A stretch of 64,000 nucleotides of DNA, taken from Halanaerobiaceae bacterium ANBcell28. GTDB lineage: Bacteria > Bacillota > Halanaerobiia > Halanaerobiales > DTU029. A program made the position numbers and the translations under genes. Positions 7,875-16,428 of the stretch are shown piece after piece. Each line of letters starts with the position of its first letter. Position 1 is the first letter of the stretch. A model generated the notes under the pieces. The model saw nothing but the letters and a program-made list of their open reading frames with translations, searched no databases and had not been told where the DNA came from. Where the stretch lies: the NCBI GenBank assembly GCA_037623315.1, contig JBBJJH010000002.1:124001-188000 (forward strand). The letters are read 5' to 3'.

Positions 7875-8507
7875 ATGTCTGATTTTAATTATGGAGTTCT
7901 TGTAGGTAGTGTTTGCAATATAATTGCAGATCGAGCAAATGAAAGAACACCTCATTATATGATTACAGTTCAAACTAATAAAGAAGATTTATATAGTGCT
8001 CAGATTAATTGTCAATCATGTGATAAAAAAAAATCAAAACTTTTATTATATGTAGAGGAAAACTTTAACGGTGAATTGACTAATAAACTTAGGAATTTGG
8101 ACTTTGGCTTTCATGAAATAAATTATCCAAATTTAAATTCTGATATTGCTGTAGATTATGTACGTAGTAATCTATTTAATCGAGAAGATATGAATGTCTT
8201 AGCATACGATATCGAAGGAGAAAATGATTTAAAGGGTATAATTGATAAGAATATGAACAAGGCTTTAGACAATGACAATGTTGTAATTTATGTATATGGA
8301 ACATTTTTTGAAGGTGATCATGGGAAAGGAGTACATAATGTTCACATGAATCAAGGTAATAGAGATAAGCAATATGATGAAAATAATATCTTTCAGGATG
8401 GATGTTTTTTTATCAATTTTAAAGATGAAAATTGTTGGAAAGCATATTTTTTAGCTTTTCAGAATCAGTCCTGGAATACTGATGATTTTGGTAAACCCAT
8501 GGATTAA
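7875..8507 (+). CDS. DUF2278 (YukJ-like) family protein
   Basis: The 210-residue protein matches DUF2278/YukJ. It has 'YGVLVGSVC' at the N-terminus, 'TPHYMITVQT' (strand with conserved His), 'DIAVDYVRSNLF', and the family signature 'GVHNVHMNQGN' followed by 'NIFQDGCFFINF' near the C-terminus. The conserved His/Asp cluster suggests a metal- or phosphate-binding enzyme, but no activity is established for the family. ATG follows 'aaaaaggagag'. It is transcribed alone, with AT-rich spacers of several hundred bases upstream and about 200 downstream. Confidence 0.8.
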   Translation: MSDFNYGVLVGSVCNIIADRANERTPHYMITVQTNKEDLYSAQINCQSCDKKKSKLLLYVEENFNGELTNKLRNLDFGFHEINYPNLNSDIAVDYVRSNLFNREDMNVLAYDIEGENDLKGIIDKNMNKALDNDNVVIYVYGTFFEGDHGKGVHNVHMNQGNRDKQYDENNIFQDGCFFINFKDENCWKAYFLAFQNQSWNTDDFGKPMD

Positions 8508-8704
8508 TATGTTCTAAAAATACGTACTAAAATTATATGCATTTATTGAAATTTTCAAAAAATAATATATAATTAAATATAAAGTAGGTGCAGCAATAAA
8601 TCGTATGCGCTCATTAGAAATATATAAGATAAAGAAATAGTATTTAATTAGAATAGAGAAATAAAAAAAGAATATATATTAATATATATTAAAGGGGGAG
8701 AGAT

Positions 8705-10183
8705 ATGGAAAATAAATTGAAGTTAAATTCAAGAGAGATAGTAGATAATTTTGGTGTGGCTAAAGATAAGTTGTGGTACATATTAATTGGACCTCTTATG
8801 TTTTTAGTTTTACTATTAGTTCCTATATCAGGTTTTCCCTGGCAAGCCAGGGGTGGACTAGGTATTCTCCTTTGGATGGCTTTTTGGTGGACTAGCGGTT
8901 ATATAGCAGTTGCTATTACAGCTTTAATTCCTATAGCGGTAACTACCTTTATTCCTATTGCTCCTGTAGGTGAAATTGTTACTGTCTTTAGTCACAGGAT
9001 TGTATTCTTAATTGCTGGAAGTTGTGCTATGGGAGTTGCCTGGCAAAGATGGGGATTAGCAAAAAGAATTTCATTAAAAATATTATCAGTAGTTGGTAGT
9101 AGTGTTAGGAAACAAATTTGGGTATGGTTTTTATTAGCTGCGTGTTTAAGCTCTATTATTGCAGATACAGTTACAGCTGCTGTTTTTGTTCCTGTGGCAG
9201 TAACTTTATTAAGTTATGTGGGTTATAAGTCAAATACTGATAGGTGGGAGAGCAAAGCAGCCACTAATATATTGTTAGCTATTGCCTGGGGAGCTTCTAT
9301 TGGTAGTTTGCCTACACCATTAGGTGGTGGACAAAATTTACTTATTTTTGAGTTTCTTTCAGATGCAGTAGGAAGAGATGTTTATTTTTATGAATGGTCT
9401 TTGAGAATGATTCCTTTTACCTTGATTTTTATTCCATTTATAGGTTTTTATCTTAGCCATATCTTGCAACGTGAGGATGTCAAATTACCAGGAAGTAAAG
9501 AATTTTATAGGTCTGAATTAGAGAAAATGGGTCCATTAAGTCGTGGTGAAATATATTCTGGTTTACTTTTTCTAATTGCTGTAATAGTGGCTTTTACTGA
9601 ACCTTTATATAAGGATATTTTACCAGCGTTAGATCCAGCATTTGTTTTTTTCAGTTTGGCTCTTTTAATGTTTTTTATACCAACTAAGGAAAAAGAAAAT
9701 GTCTTATCTCTGAATAGTATGGGTAAATTCCCTATAACTGTTATGATAGTTTGGCCGAGTGCGCTGGCTTTGGCTAGAGTACTTGAACTTTCAGGTTTTG
9801 CAGAGATAATAGGAGAAAATTTATCAAGATATGTAGGTTATAATGGATTTATTACTTTTTTGATATTTTGTGGTGTTTTAACAATATTGACGAATATATC
9901 AACAAATACAGCATCAGCAGCATTATTAGTGCCTGTTATAATTCAGCTTTTCTTAGGTCAAAATATAAATCCAGTACCTATTATTTTTGCCAGTATAGTA
10001 GCTGTTAATCTTTCTTTTGCTATTGCTTCAGGAAATGGTTGCTTAGCAGTAAGTGCAGGCTATGGTGTTAATTTAAAAACAATGTTTAGGCATGGGATAA
10101 TCATTGCTATTCTAGGCTGGTTGATAACAGCTTTTCTTGCTTATTTATTTAATTCTTTATTACCTTTTTGGGGAATATTGTAA
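8705..10183 (+). CDS. SLC13/DASS family carboxylate transporter
   Basis: This 492-residue integral membrane protein is a divalent anion:Na+ symporter family (SLC13) member. The family SNT-type motifs appear twice in altered form: 'CLSSIIADTVTAAVFVPVAV' in the first half and '[13 protein letters not shown]' in the second. The N-terminal soluble stretch is ~30 residues, followed by about 11-12 membrane segments. Likely substrates are dicarboxylates or sulfate; this cannot be resolved from the sequence. The start ATG has a strong 'aaagggggag'. It is monocistronic, and the ferredoxin promoter begins ten bases after its stop. Confidence 0.85.
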   Translation: MENKLKLNSREIVDNFGVAKDKLWYILIGPLMFLVLLLVPISGFPWQARGGLGILLWMAFWWTSGYIAVAITALIPIAVTTFIPIAPVGEIVTVFSHRIVFLIAGSCAMGVAWQRWGLAKRISLKILSVVGSSVRKQIWVWFLLAACLSSIIADTVTAAVFVPVAVTLLSYVGYKSNTDRWESKAATNILLAIAWGASIGSLPTPLGGGQNLLIFEFLSDAVGRDVYFYEWSLRMIPFTLIFIPFIGFYLSHILQREDVKLPGSKEFYRSELEKMGPLSRGEIYSGLLFLIAVIVAFTEPLYKDILPALDPAFVFFSLALLMFFIPTKEKENVLSLNSMGKFPITVMIVWPSALALARVLELSGFAEIIGENLSRYVGYNGFITFLIFCGVLTILTNISTNTASAALLVPVIIQLFLGQNINPVPIIFASIVAVNLSFAIASGNGCLAVSAGYGVNLKTMFRHGIIIAILGWLITAFLAYLFNSLLPFWGIL

Positions 10184-10192
10184 AAGTAAAAC

Positions 10193-10221
10193 TTGACAGA
10201 GTTTAATTATTGTATTATAAT
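10193..10221 (+). promoter_or_regulatory. Consensus SigA promoter of ferredoxin gene
   Basis: TTGACA (10193-10198), a 17-base spacer and TATAAT (10216-10221) are both full consensus. The ferredoxin ATG is ~150 bases downstream, so the transcript has a long leader. Confidence 0.85.
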
Positions 10222-10222
10222 A

Positions 10223-10251
10223 AGTCTATTGATAATTATTATCAATAGACT
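10223..10251. promoter_or_regulatory. 29-bp perfect palindrome, Fur-like operator
   Basis: Two 14-bp arms around a single central T form a perfect palindrome directly after the -10 box, covering the expected transcription start. Its core 'gataattattatc' resembles Fur/Fur-like boxes (repeats of GATAAT). A repressor bound here would block initiation, so the ferredoxin and perhaps polX are predicted to respond to iron or another metal. The regulator is inferred, not shown. Confidence 0.65.
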
Positions 10252-10379
10252 TCAGTCATTTTAACTCTTCTTATCTAAGCAATATTTAGTATGTTTTTAT
10301 TGTTAATAGTAGAAACTAGTATATGATAAGAAATAGTAAAATATTTTTTATTATGTAAAATAAAAATGGAGGGATAATT

Positions 10380-10613
10380 ATGGCTGAAAAAAATAATATG
10401 TTATCTGAAAATGTTGCAGGTGAATTCTATGTGGATGAGCAGTGTATTGCCTGTGAATTATGTGTTAGTGAAGCTGAAGAGAATTTTAAAATGAAAGATG
10501 ATGGGGCCTATGCTTATGTTTATAAGCAAGCGGAAAGTGATAGTGAACATGATGCTTGTTTAGATGCGATGCATGGCTGTCCAGTAGATGCTATTGGTGA
10601 TGATGGAGAATAA
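10380..10613 (+). CDS. [4Fe-4S] ferredoxin
   Basis: This 77-residue acidic protein is a one-cluster ferredoxin of the Thermotoga/Desulfovibrio type. The cluster ligands are in 'CIACELC' and the distant 'HGCPVDAI'; one further Cys ('DACLDAM') could form the disulfide seen in some monocluster ferredoxins. It carries electrons for anaerobic metabolism in the cytoplasm. A strong 'ggaggg' lies 6 bases before the ATG. It is controlled by the consensus promoter with overlapping palindrome upstream, and polX follows after 34 bases, probably in the same transcript. Confidence 0.9.
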   Translation: MAEKNNMLSENVAGEFYVDEQCIACELCVSEAEENFKMKDDGAYAYVYKQAESDSEHDACLDAMHGCPVDAIGDDGE

Positions 10614-10647
10614 TAATACTTAACAGAGCTTTGAGAGGGGGATAGCT

Positions 10648-12372
10648 ATTCCAGTACATAATAGTGAGATAAGTGATATATTTAATAAGATGGCTGATTT
10701 TTTAGAAATAAAGGGCGCCAATGTATTTCGGGTTAGGGCGTATCGAAATGCTGCTATTAATATTAATAATTTATCCAAAAATTTAAACGATATGCTTGCA
10801 GAAGGAGAAGAACTTCAGGATATCAAGGGTATTGGAAAAGATTTGGCTAGTAAAATAAAGGAAATTATAGAGACAGGCTCTTTAAAAGAATTAGAAGATT
10901 TACAAAATGAATTTCCCTCATCTTTAATGGAAATATTAAAATTACCAGGACTGGGTCCTAAGAGAGTAAAAATATTATATCAAGACTTAAAAATTACTAG
11001 CATAGATGAATTAGAAAATGCAGCTAAAAAGGAAAAAATAAGAAAACTTTCTGGTTTTGGAGAAAAAACTGAGGAGAAAATTTTAAAGGCTATCAAAGAA
11101 GCAAAAGAAAATAATTTTGGGGAACGATTTTTGTTATCTACGGCGAAAGAAATAATTGAAAAAATAATTGCTTATTTAGAAGAGGATAATGCTGTTGAAA
11201 AAATCACTGTAGCTGGCAGTTACAGAAGGTATAAAGAAACAATCGGAGATTTAGATATTTTAGTAATTTCTAAAGAAAATAGAAGAGTGATTAAGCGTTT
11301 TATTGAATATTCAGATGTAAAAGAAGTTTTATCTAGGGGAGAAACAAAATCAAGTATTATTTTATATTCTGGCATGCAAGTAGATTTAAGAGTTCTTGAT
11401 CAAGAATCTTTTGGAGCAGCTTTATTGTATTTTACTGGTTCTAAAGAACATAATGTAGCTTTAAGAAGAATTGCTCAGGAGAAGGGACTAAAAATAAATG
11501 AATATGGTGTATATAAGAAAAAAGAGAAATTAGCTGGTGAAACAGAAGAAAGTGTGTATTCTCAACTTGATATGCCTTTTATTATACCAGAATTAAGGCA
11601 AAATAAAGGAGAGATAGAGGCAGCTCAGGAGGGAAAACTGCCGGAAGTATTACAATTAAATGATATTAAAAGCGATCTACATATGCATACAGATGCTAGT
11701 GATGGAAGAAATACTTTAAGAGAAATGCTTGAGTCTGCTCGTGAACTGGGCTATGAATATATAGCAATTAGCGATCATTCAAAGAGGGTGAGTGTAGCTA
11801 ATGGATTGGATGAAGAGCGTCTTGAAAGACAGATTGAGAAGATAGATAAGATAATTGAAGAATATAATGATATCAGAATCTTAAAAGCCATTGAAGTGGA
11901 TATTTTAAAAGATGGAAGCCTTGATTTACCTGATAGGATTCTAGAAAAATTAGATATAAGAGTTTGCTCCACTCATTTTCATAGAAATCTAAGTCGTAAA
12001 GAACAAACAGTAAGAATTTTAAGGGCTATGGAAAATCCATATTTTAATATATTGGCCCATCCTAGTGGAAGATTGCTAGGGGAAAGAAATGAAATTGATG
12101 TGGATATGGATGAAGTTATGAAAGCAGCTAAAGAAAATGGTTGTTATCTAGAAATAAATGCAAATCCTAGACGTCTAGATCTTTCAGCAAAATATGCTCG
12201 TTTAGCTAAAGAAATGTCTCTTAAATTGGTAATTTCAACTGATGCACATTCACAAAATGAGTTAAAAAACATGTCTTATGGAGTGGCGCAGGCAAGAAGG
12301 GCTTTTCTGGAGAAAGATGATATATTAAATACTCTAAATTTGCAAGAATTTTTACAGACAATTAAACGTTAA
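10648..12372 (+). CDS. polX: DNA polymerase X family protein with PHP domain, ATT start
   Basis: The protein combines N-terminal helix-hairpin-helix repeats ('LQDIKGIGKDLASKI', 'LLKLPGLGPKRVKIL'-like), a Pol-beta type nucleotidyltransferase core ('VAGSYRRYKETIGDLDILV', about residues 187-205) and a C-terminal PHP phosphoesterase domain ('DLHMHTDASDGRN' from ~344; 'AHPSGRLL'; 'STDAHS'). Bacterial PolX acts in base-excision repair gap filling, with 3'-5' exonuclease activity from the PHP domain. The usual start call (ATG 10690) would cut off the conserved first helix. The residues after ATT 10648 ('PVHNSEISDIFNK') are typical of the family N-terminus, and 'agaggggga' lies six bases upstream. 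No ATG, GTG or TTG exists in frame between the upstream stop (10621) and 10690. The length is then 574 residues. Confidence 0.9.
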   Translation: MPVHNSEISDIFNKMADFLEIKGANVFRVRAYRNAAININNLSKNLNDMLAEGEELQDIKGIGKDLASKIKEIIETGSLKELEDLQNEFPSSLMEILKLPGLGPKRVKILYQDLKITSIDELENAAKKEKIRKLSGFGEKTEEKILKAIKEAKENNFGERFLLSTAKEIIEKIIAYLEEDNAVEKITVAGSYRRYKETIGDLDILVISKENRRVIKRFIEYSDVKEVLSRGETKSSIILYSGMQVDLRVLDQESFGAALLYFTGSKEHNVALRRIAQEKGLKINEYGVYKKKEKLAGETEESVYSQLDMPFIIPELRQNKGEIEAAQEGKLPEVLQLNDIKSDLHMHTDASDGRNTLREMLESARELGYEYIAISDHSKRVSVANGLDEERLERQIEKIDKIIEEYNDIRILKAIEVDILKDGSLDLPDRILEKLDIRVCSTHFHRNLSRKEQTVRILRAMENPYFNILAHPSGRLLGERNEIDVDMDEVMKAAKENGCYLEINANPRRLDLSAKYARLAKEMSLKLVISTDAHSQNELKNMSYGVAQARRAFLEKDDILNTLNLQEFLQTIKR

Positions 12373-12405
12373 TATATTTTAGCAAGGTAGAACAGCTAAT
12401 AGAGG

Positions 12406-12440
12406 TCTCTATTCACTTAAATGTGTTTAGAGATTTTTTG
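12406..12440 (+). terminator. Terminator after polX
   Basis: The stem tctcta/tagaga with inner cac/gtg is followed by 'ttttttgtttttt'. Confidence 0.7.
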
Positions 12441-12532
12441 TTTTTTGAAGGATTTTCTTGAAGAAAATTTGAGATTAATATTCACACGTCTATACTTATT
12501 TATAATTATACAAAGTTCGCTCATAATATTCC

Positions 12533-12561
12533 TTGTTTAATTTTATAAATCTATGTATAAT
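12533..12561 (+). promoter_or_regulatory. Promoter of export operon
   Basis: TTGTTT (12533-12538), a 17-base spacer and TATAAT (12556-12561) lie 65 bases before the first tolC-like gene. Confidence 0.6.
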
Positions 12562-12625
12562 TGAGATGATTGCGTTATATTTATTGTTAATATATTGTAA
12601 AGTCGTGATAAATAAGGGAGGTATT

Positions 12626-13708
12626 ATGAAAAATAAAATATTAAATGAATTTATTATTATTTGCTTATTGGTCCTTGTTTTTAGTTCTATGATAAGTGCC
12701 AATCAAGAACCAAACTTCTTAGTTCTAGAGGAAAGTATCAGAATTGCTTTAGATTATAATCTTGATATTTCTATAGCCAGGATTGATTTTGAACAAGCAG
12801 AGACAAATTATCAACGATACATAATTGTAGCTGATGAAGAATTGATTGAAGAAGCTAGAGAAAATCTGGAACACTATCAAAAGGAATTGGAAAAGAGAAA
12901 GTTGAATATAGCTGCTTCAGTAGAAGAAAGATATTTTAATCTTTTACGTTCTCAGGAACAATTAGAAATTACAAAAAGACAATTAGAAAGAGTACGAGAA
13001 CAATTAGAAGCAGATGAGTTGAAATATGAAGTGGGATTGATATCTGAACTGTCCATTGAAGCCAGTCGTGAAGGCTATAACACACAAAAAGTAGCTTTGC
13101 GAGACCAAGAAAGAAGTTTAGAAACTGCTCATATGCAATTCAATAGTTTGATAGGCTGCACCTTAGATAGTAAATTTATCCTTTCTGCTGGGAATGAGAG
13201 TATTGAAACTGAAAAAATTAAAACAGACTTTGATAAGGATTTGAAAATCGCTTTAGAAGAAAGAGAGGATATTAACAATCTAAGAGAGAGAGTCCTTGAT
13301 TTAGAAAAGGAGTATCAAAGTGTAAATAATATTTATAGTGCTAAAGTAGATATAGAGAGGGCTGAAAATAATATCAGAAAAGAAGAAATAAGATTGAAGC
13401 AGTTAGAAGAAAACATTTTCTTTCAAATCAGGAAGCAAATTTTTGCTCTTGAAAAAGCCTGGGAAGGTATTGACAATGCTGAAAAGGAAATAGCTCGCAG
13501 GCTGACAGAATTAGAAGCTGCATCTCTACGATATGAGGCAGGGGTTATTAGTACAAGGCAGATGCTGGATCATCAAGAAAATCTGGCTGAAGCAGAAAAT
13601 AATTTAGTTCAGTCTAAATGGGACTATAATCTGGTTGTTAAGGATTATTATAAGGCCCTGGGCATTGATAAACTGAATATTTATATACAAGAGGATGATA
13701 ATAAATGA
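12626..13708 (+). CDS. TolC family outer-membrane efflux protein (first of two)
   Basis: The 360-residue protein has an N-terminal signal segment ('FIIICLLVLVFSSMISAN') and long helical repeats typical of outer membrane efflux proteins ('LEESIRIALDYNLDISIARIDFEQA', 'AEADELKYEVGLIS'-type and 'LEAASLRYEAGVISTRQMLDHQENLAEAENNLVQ'). TolC proteins form the outer-membrane duct of tripartite exporters. I start at the ATG after 'aagggagg'. It heads a six-gene operon; the ATGA overlap with the next gene indicates translational coupling. It is shorter than usual (420-480 residues), with little room for a beta barrel between the helical hairpins. Confidence 0.8.
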   Translation: MKNKILNEFIIICLLVLVFSSMISANQEPNFLVLEESIRIALDYNLDISIARIDFEQAETNYQRYIIVADEELIEEARENLEHYQKELEKRKLNIAASVEERYFNLLRSQEQLEITKRQLERVREQLEADELKYEVGLISELSIEASREGYNTQKVALRDQERSLETAHMQFNSLIGCTLDSKFILSAGNESIETEKIKTDFDKDLKIALEEREDINNLRERVLDLEKEYQSVNNIYSAKVDIERAENNIRKEEIRLKQLEENIFFQIRKQIFALEKAWEGIDNAEKEIARRLTELEAASLRYEAGVISTRQMLDHQENLAEAENNLVQSKWDYNLVVKDYYKALGIDKLNIYIQEDDNK

Positions 13709-15069
13709 TAAATAAAAAAGTTATTGCTCCTGTGCTAATATTTATTATAATTGGCTCTGGAACACTATTTGCTAGAAGTATTGAATTTCAATTGTTTGAT
13801 ACTGATATAGCTATAGAAATTAATGAACTAATTGAATTAGCAGTAGCTAATAATTACAAATTAGCTTTAATAAAAGAAGAAGTAAATATAATACAACAGA
13901 GAGAAAATACTTTAGAAAGAAATGTTTTATTTGCTTTTGATGCCAATCCTGAACTGAGAATAAAGGATGGAGATAGTAGATATAGCTTTGCTCCTGGATT
14001 TTACTTGCAAGCTGAACAGGAGTTTCTCGGTGGTAAATTCACAGCAGGCCTTGATTCTTCTTATGACTTAATAGAACAAGGTGATTTCACTTCTATCTTC
14101 TCACTGAATTATCAAAAAACTTTGCTTGATAGTAGGGATGAAGAAATTCGAAATTCTACTGACAATTATCAATTATATTGTAATGCTAGACAAAACTTAA
14201 TTAAAGAAATTTATATTACTTATTTTGAGATTCTAGAACTAAGTAAGTCTATGGAAATAAGTCAAGAAAAATTGTCTATAGCAGAAATGAGAATAGAGTT
14301 TTTTGAGTTAAGTAATAGAGCTGAAAAAGAACTGGAATCACTGAAAAGACAAAGAGATTTCCAAAAAGAGCAGGTGGAATTAGAGCAAGAGAGATTAGAA
14401 GAATCATATAGTAAATTAAATAATTTATTAAATATTGAAATTGAATATAATTTACCTGGAAATTATAGACTTGCTTTGAATGAGGAACTACAGGAATTGG
14501 ATTGTCTTTTAAAAAAGGCATTTGAGAATAATAATAGCATCATTGAAGCTGAGGAATTTAAAGGTAGTAAAAAATCATGGCAAGAATCAGATTGGCAGGC
14601 TGTTTTTCGTACTGGTGTAAGTCCGCTAGAGCTTACAGACTTAGAAAATAATTTAGAATACTATGCATCAATTAATATTGGAAAATCTTTTTCTTTTAAT
14701 ACAGCTATTGATCGTGAAGCAGTAGATCTGGATATTAAAAAGTCAAAATATGATCTTGAGCAAGAAAAAGATATATTTCGTAGACAGGTAGAGAATCTAT
14801 ATCAGCAAGTAAAAAATCAGCAAGAAAAGCTTCTAGAATTAGGAGACGAGTTAAAAGAGAGAAAAAACGAAATTAAGTTACTTGAAAGAAAGAGAGATGC
14901 TGGTTTAATAGGTCTTATTGAGTATCGAGAAGAGGACGTAAATGTCCAGGAAGAGAAAATAAATTTCTTGAATAGTAAAATTAATTATATCAAATTATAT
15001 TTAGATTTAAAAATTCTTACAGGGGAAGATTTATATGAGAATAGAGGTGTTTTAATTGAAGATTATTGA
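13705..15069 (+). CDS. TolC family outer-membrane efflux protein (second)
   Basis: This 454-residue protein also has an N-terminal signal peptide ('APVLIFIIIGSGTLFARS') and TolC-like architecture. Unlike its upstream partner it retains beta-strand segments that could make a barrel ('YSFAPGFYLQAEQEFLGGKFTAGLDSSYDL', 'FTSIFSLNYQKTL', 'YYASINIGKSFSF') between helical arms ('LKRQRDFQKEQVELEQERLEESYSKLNNLL'; 'LLERKRDAGLIGLIEYREEDVNVQ'). It overlaps the preceding gene by four bases and the following permease by fourteen. Two different TolC-like proteins side by side may assemble a mixed duct, or one may be a periplasmic helper. Confidence 0.75.
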   Translation: MINKKVIAPVLIFIIIGSGTLFARSIEFQLFDTDIAIEINELIELAVANNYKLALIKEEVNIIQQRENTLERNVLFAFDANPELRIKDGDSRYSFAPGFYLQAEQEFLGGKFTAGLDSSYDLIEQGDFTSIFSLNYQKTLLDSRDEEIRNSTDNYQLYCNARQNLIKEIYITYFEILELSKSMEISQEKLSIAEMRIEFFELSNRAEKELESLKRQRDFQKEQVELEQERLEESYSKLNNLLNIEIEYNLPGNYRLALNEELQELDCLLKKAFENNNSIIEAEEFKGSKKSWQESDWQAVFRTGVSPLELTDLENNLEYYASINIGKSFSFNTAIDREAVDLDIKKSKYDLEQEKDIFRRQVENLYQQVKNQQEKLLELGDELKERKNEIKLLERKRDAGLIGLIEYREEDVNVQEEKINFLNSKINYIKLYLDLKILTGEDLYENRGVLIEDY

Positions 15070-16405
15070 TCAAATATTTATTGCTTTTAAAAGAATAAGA
15101 AAAAGAAAACTAGAATCATTTATTATCATTTTAGCTATAGCTTTGGGTGTTGGCGTAATTTCTCTGGCCATTGGGCTGACATTGGGTGCCAGGGAACAGA
15201 GACAGGAATTTAATTTCCCTGACAGTAATTTTATTGAGGTTTCTTCAGACGATGGTGGTCAAATCGGTTTTGATACTATGGTAGAAAGAATTGGAGAAAG
15301 CTTACCAGAACCAGTAGAAATAACAGTAGGTTTGATGTATGAAATCAAAGAAAATGTGCCTGCTGCCCAATATCTTTATGTTGATAGCAGTTTTTGTAGT
15401 ATTCAATTGGAAGAAATTGAACATCCACATAATTTCCATGAAATGACTGTTGTAGAACAGGAAGACTTTTGGCAAAGGCAGCAGGAAAGTAGTTTGCGCA
15501 TTTTGCCTACTACAGTAGATTATTTTTATGGTGTTAGAGAAAGTTTGCCTGAAGATATTAGAGATGATTTTAAACTGATTTCAGGAAATTTTTTTACAGA
15601 AGAAGATATTAGGGAAGGAAACAGAGTAATAATCATAGGTAGTGTAGCTGCCGAAAGACTTTTCCCTGATGAAGATCCTATAGGAAAAACAAATTCGGAT
15701 TCTCATTCTGATCCATATACAGTAATCGGTGTTTTTAAGGAAATGACGGAATCAGAAGATGCAAGATTTTTTAATCATATTATTAATCGGATAAATAGCG
15801 ATGGAGTTGTTCCTATTACAGCTCAAAGGTCATATGGAGAAAATTTAAACATTGATGAGTTAGACGTCTGGCAATTTAAAATTGTGCCTGGAGAAGATTA
15901 TAGCCTAGATACTTTATATGATCAAGTTTATGCCTATATGAGTAACAAATTTCTTGAAGGATTTAGCGTTAGGCGTCCTTTTGGAATGAGCAGTGAAGAA
16001 GAGACTCTTATAAGAAGGTTAAGAAATGCGGGTATATTTGCTGCTACTATTGGACTTGTAATTGCTTCTATTAATATATTAAACTTAATGCTTGCGAAAG
16101 TTCTACGAAGAACAATGGATATAGGTATATTTACAGCTCTTGGTTTAAGTAAAAATGGAGTTTTTAAACTATTTATCTGGGAGGCTTTATTATTAGGGTT
16201 TTTTGGTGCAATCTTAGGCTTCTTTGTAGCTACAGGAGGGGCCAGTGTTTTTCAATCAATTATGCATGGTATAATTATTATTATAAACTGGCAGGTGTTT
16301 TTAGCAGCTCTCTCAATTTCAATATTTGTTAGTTTGTTATTTGGTGTTTATCCAGCAATTCAAGCGGCAAATATTGATCCAGTAGATGCACTAAGGACAG
16401 AATAA
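15056..16405 (+). CDS. MacB/FtsX-like ABC permease (first)
   Basis: The 449-residue protein has the MacB/LolC permease layout: one N-terminal membrane helix after a basic start ('FKRIRKRKLESFIIILAIALGVGVI'), a large extracytoplasmic domain (~45-315) with 'GNFFTEEDIREGNRVIIIGSVAAERLFPDEDPIGK', and three C-terminal helices ending in the signature 'VYPAIQAANIDPVDALRTE'. It starts at a TTG inside the preceding gene. It works with the second permease and the ATPase of the operon to drive export or signal transduction across the envelope. Confidence 0.85.
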   Translation: MKIIDQIFIAFKRIRKRKLESFIIILAIALGVGVISLAIGLTLGAREQRQEFNFPDSNFIEVSSDDGGQIGFDTMVERIGESLPEPVEITVGLMYEIKENVPAAQYLYVDSSFCSIQLEEIEHPHNFHEMTVVEQEDFWQRQQESSLRILPTTVDYFYGVRESLPEDIRDDFKLISGNFFTEEDIREGNRVIIIGSVAAERLFPDEDPIGKTNSDSHSDPYTVIGVFKEMTESEDARFFNHIINRINSDGVVPITAQRSYGENLNIDELDVWQFKIVPGEDYSLDTLYDQVYAYMSNKFLEGFSVRRPFGMSSEEETLIRRLRNAGIFAATIGLVIASINILNLMLAKVLRRTMDIGIFTALGLSKNGVFKLFIWEALLLGFFGAILGFFVATGGASVFQSIMHGIIIIINWQVFLAALSISIFVSLLFGVYPAIQAANIDPVDALRTE

Positions 16406-16428
16406 ATACATTTAAAAAGGGGGTTATA

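Noticed and set aside
12496-12702. Minus-strand ORF across the start of the first tolC-like gene
   Set aside because: It overlaps a well-supported gene and promoter and has only AT-derived Ile/Asn/Lys-rich sequence.
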